Source of the DNA: Blattamonas nauphoetae
Taxonomy: Eukaryota > Preaxostyla > Oxymonadida
Direction of reading: 5' to 3'
DNA: 64,000 nt
Assembly: GCA_033064195.1 (NCBI GenBank)
Contig: JARBJD010000157.1
Span: 101,694 to 165,693, forward strand
Each line of letters begins with the position of its first letter. Within the stretch, counting starts at the first letter, position 1. The notes beneath the pieces were generated by a model, which saw only the letters and a list, made by a program, of their open reading frames with translations, was not told where the DNA came from and searched no databases. This document shows positions 11,523 through 23,056 of this stretch, piece by piece. The translations under genes and the position numbers were made by a program.

Positions 11523-11885
11523 TTAACATGCCAATGTAGATGCCGATATATTGACAAAAGTTGTGGGTGAAGGTTCAGATTCCTGTTGGACGACCGAAAA
11601 CAAGTTGAGTGACGAGACATGAAATACAGTCGAGAGAGCTTTGGACATATCTGGATCAGACCCAACCAAAACACATCCAACGAGGGAGAGAGACCCATGA
11701 TCGTTCCGCTGACACTTTAAGCGGCTTCCAAGTGCATAAAGAGCACTTCCTTGTGGGGCTGTGTTCTGTCTGAATTGACATTTGATGAATGTTGCTGAGG
11801 AGTGAATAAGTTGACAAGCTCCTCCCATGGACGAACTCGAACAGAAAAGGAAAACTGAAGCGTTGATAACAACAGTTGAGTGAGC
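11523..11885 (-). pseudogene. Beta-helix protein fragment fused in frame to HECT
   Basis: Following HECT residues FWTMVDRA, the same reading frame continues as SVFLFCSSSSMGGACQLI and so on, ending at TAA-side position 11523. The short repeats (GGACQLIHSSATFIKCQF, GSLSLVGCVLVGSD) look like rungs of right-handed parallel beta-helix proteins, which are abundant surface-type proteins in some protists. A HECT domain should not continue this way, so the fusion most likely marks a recombination breakpoint near 11886. Confidence 0.5.
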
Positions 11886-12674
11886 TCTGTCCACCATCGT
11901 CCAGAACGTAGAGATCACTTGTGGATGACTAGACAGTTCGGATGTGTAATACGTGCGTCTCTTCCAATCGACAACGTCAATCTCGGTTTTTCCACACACC
12001 ATCAGTTCCAGCTCTTCCGGACTCAGAAGACGGAGAACATGGTCAGGAACAAGCGAATGAAGATCTGACCGCATCGCTGTCACGATCAGAGAATACGAGT
12101 TCAGGGTGACTTCAAAATTGTCATGGTGACCATGTCCGAGAGATTGCAGATCTTCCTGTTCCATGGGGTGGCCTTGGAGCAGCTTCCAAATGAACTTGTT
12201 GAATCGGAAGGGAACGTACAGCCGTTCCAACATCACCTTCCCCAGAATCAGTCCAGCAAACTTGTAGATTTGGAGAAATGTCGGATTCTTGAACTTGGGG
12301 TCGCTTGGGATGGTCAGTGTTCCCTTTCCTGTCCCATCGGGCGTGAAGAGGCCAAGATCTTTTGGATCATTGATTTTCTCAACGAGTTTGGTGAAGAACC
12401 AGCGCTTGATTCCATTCAGGTCAATCGCGTCGGTTCCCTCCAGAATCACGTAGAATGGCTGGAGGAGTTCTGCCCGTGTCTTGTTGTACATCGCAACCAT
12501 CGATTTCGCAATGTTTGCATCGGGAGGAAACGTGATTTTGCACTTTCCAATTCTCGCAAGAGGCTGGATCGCTGAGAGGGCGTCCTCGAACTTTTGTCTT
12601 TGCTTTTCTAAACATTCCGAAAATGGGGTCTTGAGGAGTCGAACGGAGGGTGCCTGAACTCTCTCAGTGGTCAA
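11886..12674 (-). pseudogene. HECT E3 ubiquitin ligase, N-lobe and start of C-lobe
   Basis: Recognisable HECT segments in order are a Phe-rich start (RLLKTPFSECLEKQR), LLQPFYVILEGTDAIDLNG, LFTPDGTGKGTLTIPS, YKFAGLILGKVMLERLYVPF, LLSPEELELMVCGKTEIDV and DWKRRTYYTSELSSHPQVIS. They end in FWTMVDRA, where other HECT domains lead into the FVTGS strand. The frame is open further upstream to about 12754, so the start at 12674 is not certain and 5' exons may be missing. HECT ligases accept ubiquitin from an E2 and pass it to substrates. This one lacks its tail here (see 8477-8673) and is probably a broken gene. Confidence 0.8.
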
Positions 12675-12799
12675 ACTGGTGGAGAGCTTGAATTTATATA
12701 GATATTTGGAAAAGGATGGTTCGTTAAGAAGAGTCTCAGCATTCGGCCGTTCTTTCGCCTTCTCTCAAAGAATACAACAAAAAAACAGGCATACATAGG

Positions 12800-12990
12800 T
12801 CAGCATCTTTTTAAAGATGTCACGAAGTGGTTCAGGGATTGTCTCGATGCCAGTTCGTAAATCATGACTCTAATCGACCACATGTCACTTCGACCGTCAT
12901 ATCTGGAAAAAGAAAAGCGAACAAAGGTACGAACTCGAGATCCTCTCCGAAAGACTCGGGGCACGATAAACACTGAACCACAATAAGTCC
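12800..12990 (-). pseudogene. Protein kinase fragment with a 28-nt intron
   Basis: On the minus strand a segment reading PESFGEDLEF precedes GTACCTTTG...TTTCCAG (about 12905-12932). The frame then continues YDGRSDMWSIRVMIYELASR. This matches kinase subdomains VIII-IX (APE, then sDxWSxGvxxyEL). Only about 60 residues are preserved. It lies head-to-head with the intact kinase/SPRY gene at 13101 and may be a relic of another kinase gene. Confidence 0.55.
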
Positions 12991-13100
12991 TGTGTTGTGG
13001 AATTCCTTGGAAACTTCTTTCACAGTTTGGTCTTTGAAAGATGTCTGTTCAAAGGGTTGATCGGATGGGTGACACCTTTAAACACAATTGATTGTGGAAT

Positions 13101-16100
13101 ATGGCTGATCGTGTCAAAGTTCCCGAAGGCTGTTTGTCATGTTCTTGTTGTTCATGAATGAATTTCGATTGTGGTTGTTGTTCAGATTCATGCGTTCGGA
13201 TCGTCTACTCTGGTGGTACTGTGGTGGTTGTGGAAATGATTGAAAAGTCGAGCAATATCCACTACACAGGAAAGATAGTGCAGTGCTTGACTCAAAACGA
13301 CATTGATCAATTCAATAAAGAAGCTGGAAGGCTGAGAACTTTCGACCATCCTCGAATCATCAAACTGAAGGAAGTCATCACAATGGACAACATCAAAGTT
13401 ATGGTGATGGAACTGGGCGGAAAATCCCTTTCGGAAATAATGAACGACTACACAGAAAGGAAAATTCTGATGCCTCGCGAAGTGTGTTCGCCAATCTCCT
13501 GTTATTCATGTTCTTTTTCGTCAACTTCATTTTATATTTCCTATCTGTCATATATTTGTTGATGGGCTGATTATTTCAGGACATATATCGAATAGTGGAG
13601 GATGTTGCATCGGCGTTGGAATTGATGCACCACCACTCAAGCGGACGGACGGCCCACGGCGATATCAAAATGGCGAACATTTTAGTTGGCAGCGATGGCC
13701 ATGCGAAGCTCTGTATGTCTGTTTTTCCACTATATCATCCTTTCCACTACCACCCTCCTCTCTGCACTTCTGTTCATCCTCGCAGGTGATTTTGGGGCAG
13801 CGGAATCGGAAGATGTGACAGCGGCGAGTTCGGCGATGTCACACCTGTCCGTGTCGCCAGAACGGATGGAGTCGGGAGAAGCGACGTGCGAGGCGGATGT
13901 GTGGGCGTTGGGAGTTATGCTGTATTGGCTGCTGTTTGGAGAGCCACCTTTCAAGGCGAAGAAAATGTTGCAGCTGATTCAAGAGATTTCGTCGTTCAAA
14001 CCAACGTCGATCAGGAACACGTGTGGAGAGGACGAGCGAGCGCTGCTGATGCGAATGATGGATCCTGTCTGCCTTCCTCTTCTCTTTTGATCATCCCTCC
14101 TTTTCTCTCTTTCTCTTTTCTTTTGAACAGTGTGCAGAATCTCGAATAACATGTCGCCAGTTGCGGCTCTCCAAGTCGTTCCAATGCATTGTGAACACAA
14201 TTGATGGAGTTTGGAAGCTGAAAAATGACGAACAGGCACAACGAGTGGAAGCGGAAGAGACAACAAGAAAAACTGAGGAAGAGAAGGTGCTAGCAGAAGA
14301 GAAGCAGAAGAGGGCAGAAACAGAAAGAACAAGGATGGAGGAAGAGAGGAAGAAAGCAGAAGAGAAAACAAGAAAAGTGGAGGAAGAGAAGAGGAAGGCG
14401 GAAACCGAAAGAAGGAAGATGGAAGAGGAGAAAAGGAGAGCAGAATGGAAGCTGAAGACGATCGAAGAACAGAAAGGACTCATCGAGAGAGAAAAAGAGG
14501 AACTCTCAAACGAAGTGAAGCGAACTCTTCAAGAACTTGGAGATGCTCGAGAAGCGAAGGAGAAGAGCGAGCGAGAGACACAATCTCTGAAAATACGGCA
14601 CGACGATTTGAAACGCCAACTATCCAATTTCCCTGCTTATGTTGGAACAGAATCTCTCAAACTTCTCGACAGCACTGTTCACCAAATTCAGGACACCTCA
14701 CTCACCCAAATTGTCAAACTTGACAAAATAACTGATTGGAGAACTGCATTCACTTGTCCGATCGACGAGGGCGATTGGGAACTCAAAATCAGAGGACTTG
14801 ACACATTGTGGAATGTGAGTGTGTTCTTCTCTCTTCTCATCTTTTCAGTGATTGGTTTCATTAAAGCTCCACTTCCAGACAATCCCACACTCAAAAGTTG
14901 TGGAAGCTATTACAGCGGGATTGGTGGTGACTTCATTCTCAGAAATGGAGGGATGTGGAAAGGACGAGAATTCAAGCCTCCAGGAACCAACAAGAAGTGC
15001 GATCGAGTTGGGCAGACAGCAGCGATTCGAGTGAATATGTCGACTCGAGAGGCTCGACTGTTTGTGGATGATTCGGAACAGCCTGGGATCTTCACCGACA
15101 TCCCCTCTTCTCTCTGCCTCGGGATCTCAACGCATGAGCTAAATTCTCCGATTGAAGTTCTTCATCTGACTCGAGTGGATGTCTTGTCGTTCATGGACAA
15201 AGCAAAACAAGATGCCCTAACCAACCCGGCTCGAATTAAGCAGTTGGAGGAAGAGATTAAGAAGGCAGAAACAGAAAGAAGGAAGATGGAAGAAGAAAGG
15301 AAGAAAACCGAAGAGAAAACAAGAAAAGCGGAGGAGGGGAAGCGGATTGCGGAGGAAATAAGGAAGAAAACAGAGAACGAGAAAGGGAAGCTGTCAAATG
15401 AACTGAAGAGAGCTCTTCAAGAACTTGGAGAGACTCGAGAAGCGAAGGAGAAGAGCGAGAGAGAGACACAATCTCTGAAAGAACAGAACAATGGATTGAA
15501 ACTCCAACTGGCCGATCTTCAGATTTGGTCTGGAACTGAATCTCTCAAAACATTCGACAGAACTGTTCACGGACTCACACCAACCACTCTCACACAAATT
15601 GTCAAACTCGAAAAAGACGACGAGTGCAGAACAGCATTCACGTTTCCGATCGACGAAGGAGAGTGGGAACTCAAAATCAGAGGTCAAGATACAAGTTGGC
15701 CTGTGTGTTTGTTCTTCTCTCTTTTCATCTTTTCAGTGCTTGGCTTCCTCAAACATCCTCTTCCTGAAGATGCCACACAATTCAGTTGTGGATATCATTC
15801 TGGTGGGATTGGTGGTGATTTCATTCTTTGGACTGGAGGGATGTGGCAAGGAGGAGAATTTAAGCCAGCAGGAACGAACAAGAGATGCGATCGAGCTGGG
15901 CAGACAGCAGCAATTCGAGTGAACATGTCGACTCGAGAAGCTCGACTGTTTGTGGACGATTCGGAACAGCCTGGGATCTTCACCGACATCCCTTCTCCTC
16001 TCTGCCTCGGGATCTCCTCACACGAGCAATATTCTCCGATTGAAGTTCATCATCTTTCTCGCGCTGACATCTTTAGAACGAAGCAAGAAAGCAATACACT

Positions 16101-17778
16101 CATCGTTTCAGCCAGAATAAAGACGTTGGAAGAAGCGAAGAAGAAAGCAGAAACGGAAAGAGCTCGGATGGAAGAAGAGAAGAAGAAAGCAGAATCAGAA
16201 AGAGCGAAGATGGAAGAAGCAATGAAGAAGGCAGAATCAGAAAGAGCGAAGATGGAAGAAGAGAAGAAGAAGGCAGAAACGGAAAGAGCAAGAATGGAAG
16301 AAGCAACTAGAAGGGCAGACGAGACAGCAAGAAGAGCAGAGGAGGGAAAGCAGCTGGCAGAAGAGAAACTGGAAAAGGCAGAGGAAGAGAAAAGAAAGAG
16401 TGACATTGAAAAGGAGAAACTGTCGAATGAACTGAACAGAACTCTTCAAGAGCTTGGAGAGGCTCGTGATGAGAAAGAGAAGAGCGAGAGAGAGAAGAGA
16501 GCGATGACTGAGAAGATGGAGCGGATGGTCATGCCAACCGAATGGATTGGAACTGACTCGCTCACAACATTCGACAGAAGTGCGCACAAACTCGCTCCAA
16601 CCACTCTCAAACAGATTGTCCAACTCGAGCCCAACAAGTGGAGAACTGCATTCACTTTTCCAATCGACGAGGGAGAGTGGGAACTAAAAATCAGAGGAAA
16701 CGACACAAGTTGGTTCGTGAGTGTGTTTCTCAAACTTTTCATTTTTTCAGCACTTGGCTTCCTCAAGTATCCACTTCCTCGCAATGCAACTCAACATCAG
16801 TGTGGATCCTGGAAGAGTGGGATTGGTGGTGATTTCGTTCTCTACAGTGGAGGGGTGTGGAAAGCAGGGAAAGAATTGAAACCAGAAGGAACAAACAAGA
16901 AGTGTGATCGAATTGGACAGACAGCAGCGATTCGAGTGAACATGTCGACTCGAGAAGCACGACTGTTTGTGGACGATTCGGAACAGCCTGGGATCTTCCC
17001 CGACATCCCTTCTCCTCTCTGCCTCGCAATCTCAACTGGATCCCTTGTTGAGAATGTTCCCGTTGACATTCTTCATCTTGCCAGATCCGACAACTTGACA
17101 GAACAAGGAATGGATGGTCTCTCCCGATCGAACCGAATCAAAGTGTTGGAGAAAGAGAAACTGACTGCCAAGATGAAGTTGGAGCAGATGAGAATGATGC
17201 TGAGAACAGAATGGGTTGGAACAGAATCTCTCAAAACAATCGACAGAACAGCTCACAAACTCACTCCAAACTCAATCACTCAGATCATCAAGCAGAAAAC
17301 TGGAGAATGGAGAACTGCATTCACTTTTCCAGTCGACGAGGGAGAGTGGGAACTCAAAATCAGAGGAAATGATACAGTTTGGAATGTGAGTGTGTTCTTC
17401 TCTCTTTTCATCTTTTCAGTGCTTGGCTTCCTCCACCATCCTCTTCCTGAAAAGGCCACACAAAAACAGTGTGGCACCTATTTCGATGGGATTGGTGGTG
17501 ATTTCATTCTTTGGACTGGTGGAATGTGGAAAGGAAGAGAATTCAAGCCAGCAGGAACAAACAAGAAGTGTGATCGAGTTGGGCAGACAGCAACGATCCG
17601 AGTGAACATGTCGATTCGAGAAGCTCGACTGTTTGTGGACGATTCGGAACAGCCTGGGATCTTCACCGACATTCCTTCTCCCCTCTGCCTCGGAATCTCA
17701 ACCTTCGAACGGAAGAAACCCATTCAAATCCTCCATCTTGCTCGAACGGACCTCCCCACGGAGTCACTAGCAGTGTAG
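13101..17778 (+). CDS. Protein kinase with coiled coils and four SPRY-like domains (copy 2, intact)
   Basis: Spliced gene of 1462 codons. Inferred introns are 13132-13185, 13482-13579, 13713-13785 and 14067-14130, all GT-AG and all keeping frame. The start ATGGCTGAT at 13101 is conserved in the paralogue at 2324. The kinase (residues about 11-265) has a Gly-containing loop (YSGGTVVVVE), a putative ATP-binding Lys in TGKIV, alpha-C Glu in FNKEA, catalytic HGDIKMAN, DFG and SPERMESGEA, so the key residues are present. Coiled coils rich in KAExER alternate with SPRY/B30.2-like domains starting near residues 417, 714, 1053 and 1276. Each has WRTAFxxPIDEGEWELKI and GQTAAIRVNMSTREARLF. A signalling kinase that recruits partners through its SPRY domains is the likely role. 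The closest relative is the damaged copy at 2324. Confidence 0.85.
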
Positions 17779-18026
17779 TCGTCACCCTCCATGTCAGCTC
17801 AAATCTAGCAATTGTTGGAAGAACAACGAATCCGAAAACTGGAATGAAACATGACTAACTGCTGGATGAATCACCTCGAATTGCGATGATTTAACAGACT
17901 GACAATCTGGAATCTCGCAAGTTCCTTATTTCTTTTGTTGTGAAGTCACTTTTAAGCACATTTTGGAATGGATACTTCATCCGTTTCAATTCATGGATTC
18001 TGTTACTCCTGATTTCGCCAATCTGT
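17779..18026. other. Intergenic; 3' flank of kinase/SPRY gene
   Basis: AT-rich spacer between convergent genes. It includes TTTCTTTTGTTGTGAAGTCAC, shared with the region after copy 1 near 8350. No other feature was seen. Confidence 0.5.
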
Positions 18027-19260
18027 TCAATTTTGAGGTAATTGGGTGAATGGCAACTTAACGGTCAAACGCCAAACCACTTCCAACCGGAACGACACAC
18101 GCGCAGGAGGAGCAGCGACGAGGGGGTCGTTCTCGACGATTCTTCTCGAGCGCGGACGGCGACTCGTTTTGCGCTCTTTCTCTTTTCCTTCCGACACCTC
18201 TCCCGCCTCCCGCTCCCTCTTCTCCTCTTCCACCATCTCGTTGTACTTCAGAATCACGAAGTCATGGCACCAGAATGGGATGATTGGTGTGGGTAGCGCT
18301 TCCAGCCATTTCAGGATCAGCCCCGAAAAGAGGAGCGGGTCGGAGAGAGTGTCAGCTGACGGCACGGCGAGGAAAGACAGACACGACGGGACGAGCATCC
18401 CTGCTGGCGACACATCTCTCTCACTTCATATCTTTCGCTTTCTCTTTCGCTTTTGTCTTGTCGTTTGAGAGGTGTTGTGGTGTGGTGGGCTGGCTGGTGT
18501 CTGTGTCTGGATGCGTCTTCTGGTTTCCTCCACATCGTACCCAAAACAGACCCGCGTTGATCAGAGCCGCTGCTGCTGAAATCTCGCTCTCTGCCACCGT
18601 CCGACGAAACACTCCTTCCGTCTCCAGCCCTCCCAACTCCACAAAGCGATTCCAAAGGAACGGGAACACGAAAGGCATTTGGAACGAAGCGAACGGCCGC
18701 CACACACTTCCCCACCCAGTTCCTCTCTCTCCACGCTTGGCCTCCGTCGACTCGCCCTCCAAAAACCCTGTCGACCACAGCGCCCGCGTCGCTCGCATTG
18801 ACGCTGCGAGAGGGCTCAGCCAGCGAGGCGGGGTGAGAGGGTCGGAGTGGAAGAGCGCCTGCTGAAGAAGGGCTTCCTCGACGCCGACTGAGAAGAAGCG
18901 GACAGAGTGTCCCACTCCACACATCTCGAGCCCGCGTGGCAGAGGGAGTGTCTCGTCCAGTTTCATCTCGCCTCGCCATCGCCACACCACCACTCGCTCT
19001 CCCTCCTCCTTCTTCTCCTTCTTACTCTCTTTCCCACTTCGTCCCACTCACACCACGGCGAGCGACCCAATCTTCTCGAAGTCAGCGTTCGGGACAAGCT
19101 CCACAAACAGCGAGTGCTCCTTCCCTTTCTTGTAGCACCCCTCTTCCACCAGCTGCGTCGGCGACTCGTCTGGCCCTTTCTCAGCAATCTCCGCTGCTCG
19201 CCGCTGCGGTCCAAAGAACAGCGTCACACACATCTTCGAAAACACAACACGCACAATCAT
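18027..19260 (-). CDS. RhoGAP-domain protein (spliced)
   Basis: The minus strand carries an N-terminal segment starting at ATG 19260 (MIVRVVFSKMCVTLFFGP). Next is a RhoGAP core, FVELGGLETEGVFRRTV (about 18620-18660), with the arginine finger in EGVFR. After an intron comes DPLLFSGLILKWLEALPTPI (about 18260-18330), which matches the AxxxKxWLrxLPePL helix of RhoGAP domains. It then runs into a basic tail ending at 18027. Exon borders between 18600 and 18400 and upstream of 18900 are not settled. RhoGAPs switch off Rho-family GTPases and act at the cortex and cytoskeleton. A 7.8-kb transposon has inserted 38 bp upstream of the ATG, so the promoter or any 5' exon is displaced. Confidence 0.65.
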
Positions 19261-19289
19261 TCCCGCCAGCTTCTCTGCCCGCCCTGCTC

Positions 19290-19297
19290 CTTCCGCT
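19290..19297. repeat. 8-bp target-site duplication CTTCCGCT (left)
   Basis: CTTCCGCT is present at 19290-19297 and at 27105-27112, directly outside the two inverted TAGGCATGGGCAG termini. An 8-bp duplication is the hAT hallmark. Confidence 0.85.
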
Positions 19298-19381
19298 TAG
19301 GCATGGGCAGTGGTCGGTCTGAAATGGTCGAGTCCAGTCCCTAAAAATTTAAGAGTCGCCGACTGTTTTGAAGTGTCCTTT

Positions 19382-19434
19382 TAGTCGAGTGGAAGAACGG
19401 AAGCTTTTTGCTCCCCGGACCCAGGATCGAATCC
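19382..19434 (+). other. tRNA-like sequence with A and B boxes
   Basis: TAGTCGAGTGG (19382-19392) fits a Pol III A box and GGATCGAATCC (19424-19434) a B box, at tRNA-like spacing. An intervening TTTTT loop sits on a rough stem. The acceptor arms do not pair, so this is more likely a decayed tRNA or SINE head than a working tRNA. Confidence 0.35.
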
Positions 19435-19892
19435 CGCCAGAGTCACTTTAATGTTCACTTTTTCTCATTTTTGATTCACATCATCTCTGCAATTAGTTCA
19501 TCTCATTTTTCACAAAATTAAGGTGGATAAGATTCTGGATCAAGAGTCCCTGAGTCGGTCTGTCCTTCCCCAACATCGGACAAAAAGTCGGCCTGACCGA
19601 CCGACTCCGACTCTTCTCCTTTGTTCTAACATCTTTTCCACGGATTTAGATAATTGTTAAATAGTGTTTTATTTCTTTTCCATACTTATCAATCATTCTC
19701 TTTCAGTATCTCACTCTTGAACCCAGTTGTCCCACAGCCGACTTAGATCAAGCATGGTCATCAACAGACCTTTGATACATGAGATCGATCAAGCAGAAAC
19801 TGAGATCGATCGATCTCAGTTCCGGTTTTTGGGACTGAGATCAATGACTTAATTAGGCGTATCTATATTTGTCTCATTGTTGTGTCAATTGG

Positions 19893-20402
19893 TCAAAATA
19901 AGAATCTTGAAAAAGCGAAATGGTTGTAGTGTGATAGAATGAACACTGAAAAGAGGGTAAAAAACGTATTCTCTCCTTTTCGCACTCTTCTCGAAGTTGC
20001 TTTCGATGCATAATCATTCAGTCCATCCGATCGCCACGTGTTGCTCATTCCACCTCTCGCTGTCCATCCATCAGACGGAGAAGGCGTCGATTCGGGAAGA
20101 AGACGGGGAACAGCGAACGGTCGATGCAACAACACAGAATCAGAGTGAGTGGGGGTGTCTGTTTGGTTCACGAGACATCCTTCTCTCGACACATCCACTC
20201 TGCCCTTCTCTCCGCTTCCTGATGTGATTTTCGTGATGTCGTGAGTGAGGTCCAGCTCTGAGTGGAGGACAGCAGATGTCTGAACTTCCATTGTCGACGG
20301 AAGTGCGTGTTTCAGATGCTTGTCCGCCTCGTTCAGGCTTCTGCACGGGAAATCAGCCTCGCCACACCACATCCCATCCTTCTCTGTTCCACTCACAACC
20401 AC
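19893..20402 (-). CDS. Beta-helix-type protein segment in element B (copy 1)
   Basis: This is a 169-codon ORF with WCGEADFPCRSLNEADKHLK near its start, a pattern of Cys-flanked low-complexity strands seen in protist beta-helix surface proteins. Next to it on the same strand, 20867-20393 encodes a further beta-rich segment (KKVDFSNVKNGASDAVRIF). In this copy an extra base near 20655 breaks that second frame; in copy 2 it is continuous. The segment is either host-derived cargo or an element gene. Confidence 0.4.
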   Translation of the reverse strand: MVVSGTEKDGMWCGEADFPCRSLNEADKHLKHALPSTMEVQTSAVLHSELDLTHDITKITSGSGEKGRVDVSREGCLVNQTDTPTHSDSVLLHRPFAVPRLLPESTPSPSDGWTARGGMSNTWRSDGLNDYASKATSRRVRKGENTFFTLFSVFILSHYNHFAFSRFLF

Positions 20403-20803
20403 AGTCTCTCCGTCGAATGCGTTCGGGTAGAGAAGGAGAGTGGACCAGCTCCCATCACGAAGATTCGAACGGCATCGGATGCTCCGTTCTTCACGTTCGA
20501 AAAGTCAACTTTCTTCAGTCGGAGAGAATCAGCTCCTTCGATCTGCACAACCCCATCAACTGATCCATCCACATTCAGATTCGAGAATTCCACTTCTTCC
20601 ATTTCAATCCTCATTTGGTCCGTCGCTGAGTTGGAGGCAGATGAGGAGAGAGGAGAAAGAACAGACGAGAGGGACAGTGAGTTGAGATTGATCGGTGGCA
20701 GTGAACGAAGATGGCGAGATGACGAGTGTTCCAGCTGAGCAAGAGAGGAGTGGGCGAGACAAGGCCACGTTCAGCTTCCCACACGAAGGGAACGTTCGAT
20801 AGC

Positions 20804-21520
20804 TCAACACGTCCTTCCAACGCGAGTCTGAGAAAGAAGCGATCGTTCTTCCGACAGTTGGATCCAAAGGAGAATGGAAGGCGTAACTGGATCGGGTGTC
20901 AGTGCTCCCAAAGATTGTGAAGCAGACAAGCTTTTGTTGAACGGGCTTGGCGGGAGTGTCAGTTTTGAGAGTGGGGATGGTGGACTGGGTGTGAGCATCG
21001 ACGTTGGAGTGGGAACGGGCGGCGATCCAAAAGGCGAGGAAGACGCTTGGGCATCGTTTCTCCTTTTCTCCTTCCCCTCCTTCCGCATGCGAGTCGTCTC
21101 AGTGATGAATGCGGTCACCCCAATGTCGATCTCGCGGGAAATCAATCGACTCACAAGATTTTCTGTTCGAGTTAGAATCTGTGACTTGTCAGTTGTCTTC
21201 TCATCCTTCGCATCTGTTTCCTTGTCCACATGAATCACCACATTCTCAATCACCGAGCGTCCAAACGACATCACAAAGGACATCATTATCTATGCATCGT
21301 TCTTGGATAGTGTGGATCCGCCGAGTGATTTGAGAACAGGCGGAGTGATTCCTTCGACCTGAAAGAGTGTGTCTCCCAAGCACGCCACAAACTCCTGTCT
21401 GATCATCCTCTCCGCGTCACGACACTCCATCATGAACAGATAGGCAGGTGTCCCCACAATGGATTTGAGAGGCGTCCCGTTGTCGATCGAGACGTCCAAA
21501 TCGTTTTCTTGTTCCTCCAC
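20804..21520 (-). CDS. Unrecognised gene segments in element B (copy 1)
   Basis: Two adjacent minus-strand segments read as probable exons of one gene: 21520-21290, with TPAYLFMMECRDAERMIRQE, and 21286-20804, with SRLISREIDIGVTAFITETT. Around 21890-21935 another in-frame acidic piece (MSDLEFGRLSGG) may be an upstream exon. I do not recognise a family and see no DDE or BED signature. The identical set is at 48741-49457 in copy 2. Confidence 0.35.
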
Positions 21521-23056
21521 GCGAGATGTCTCTCTTCTTTTATTTTGATCAGAATTCCGTGGTTTGAATATGATTGTGAGTGCGATTCAGACTTGTGTTG
21601 GGAAGGAGAAGGAGTGTGAAGTGCGTGTGAGAGTGGACGAGGCGAGGTGGAGTGAGAATCGAAATGCGAAGAGTCGATGGTTTGCGGCAGAGGAGAGCGG
21701 AGGTCGGTGAGAGAGTGGTGGGAGGATGGTGGGGAGGGTGAGTCTGGGACAGCCAAGTGTTGTGAGTGAGGTGGTGTCAAGAGTGGAGAATGATGTTTCT
21801 GTGTGCTCCAATCTCACGCTGTTCCGACAGTACGTCTGTTCTTTCCCATTCAGCGTCGTTTTCGGAGCGGGAATGCACAAGACCGCCACTCAATCGCCCA
21901 AATTCCAGATCGCTCATCCGAAGCTGGTCCTGTAAAAAATGAGTGTGAATTCAAAATGAAAAGAGACAAATTGAAGGCAAAAACGATGAAAAGTCGAGAG
22001 AGACCGAATAGGGTTAATAGAAGACAAGAAGGTTCGCATCACACACTTGGATCAGCTCCTCACTCAAAATGTCCTGCTTGTCACTAAAACGAGTGTGGTT
22101 TGCACTCTCTCCGTCTTCTGAGATGTTTTCTTCGTCAATTTGTCCGATATCACCACTTTTGGGACCATCCCGTTTTGACAGTTCTTCGCTCATCTTCGAC
22201 ACCCGTCTTCGGCTCGGCATGTCATGGAGCGTCACTTGCTGGACATGTGGAGACTGATCCACCGCACATCACAAATGCTGCCTGCTGAGGGTATGGTAGA
22301 GCAGAATCAGCAACGAAAAGAAAGAAGAGCGAGGACTGTTGGAAACGATAAATGAAAAGTGCGATTGTTCAGAAAAGGAGAGCACACAGTCAGTCAGGAG
22401 GGTCTGTAGAGACTGGTTCTTCAGTGTGAACACTTTCCGGACTTTGAACAGAAGCGACTCGGAGACAGAGTGGAGCGACAGATACGAGTCGTGGAAGAGA
22501 ACAGACACCAGATTTGGAAGGTCGAACACCAAATTGAGCCACTGCACACAAGAGTCAGAGAGTGACATCCAGTTAGGCCAGAGATTTCGTTTCCAGACTT
22601 GAACGAAGGGAGAATTTGAAAGATAAGGAAATAAATGGAAATGAAAAAGAGAAAATGGAAAAAGAATGTTGAAGTATAGAAGAAAAAGGATATAATGAAA
22701 AGAAATCTTGAAGACTAATAAACAATAGAACAACGAATGCAAACCTGCTGAATAAATCATTCTAAGAGAGAAATAATCGTCAAGAAATGGTATATGAGAT
22801 CCGTCGCGGTGGAATTAATAATTTTTTTGATAAACAAGCGTGATTCATCCAGTTCTTCAATCGGATCGGGAAGAAGAATTATTGTGGGATGATTCATCTC
22901 GAGATTTCAATGAAAGTGCTTATAAACAAAATTCAACACGGATAGTGGGTCTTTTACTTCGGTATTTCGAGTTTTATGAGAATTTGAACACTAGTTATTT
23001 TCTGAGATCAAAAAAGCTGAGATCGATGAGATCAGTGTCAAAGGTCTGGTCATCAA

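Larger units (their letters stand above)
19766..23048. mobile_element. hAT-like element B, copy 1 (3283 bp)
   Basis: The termini are CAGACCTTTGA and its reverse complement. An 8-bp duplication GTCATCAA lies at 19758-19765 and 23049-23056. Just inside the ends are multiple TGAGATC/GATCTCA palindromic motifs. The same unit recurs at 47703-50985, differing at only a few positions that I can see: one base missing near 19800, one extra base near 20655, and G/A near 21377. No transposase was recognised; the minus strand carries beta-helix-type and unknown gene segments. Length, TIR and 8-bp duplication place it with hAT elements. Confidence 0.85.

Noticed and set aside
19382-19434. Functional tRNA gene
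   Set aside because: A and B boxes are present but the acceptor and T stems do not pair.
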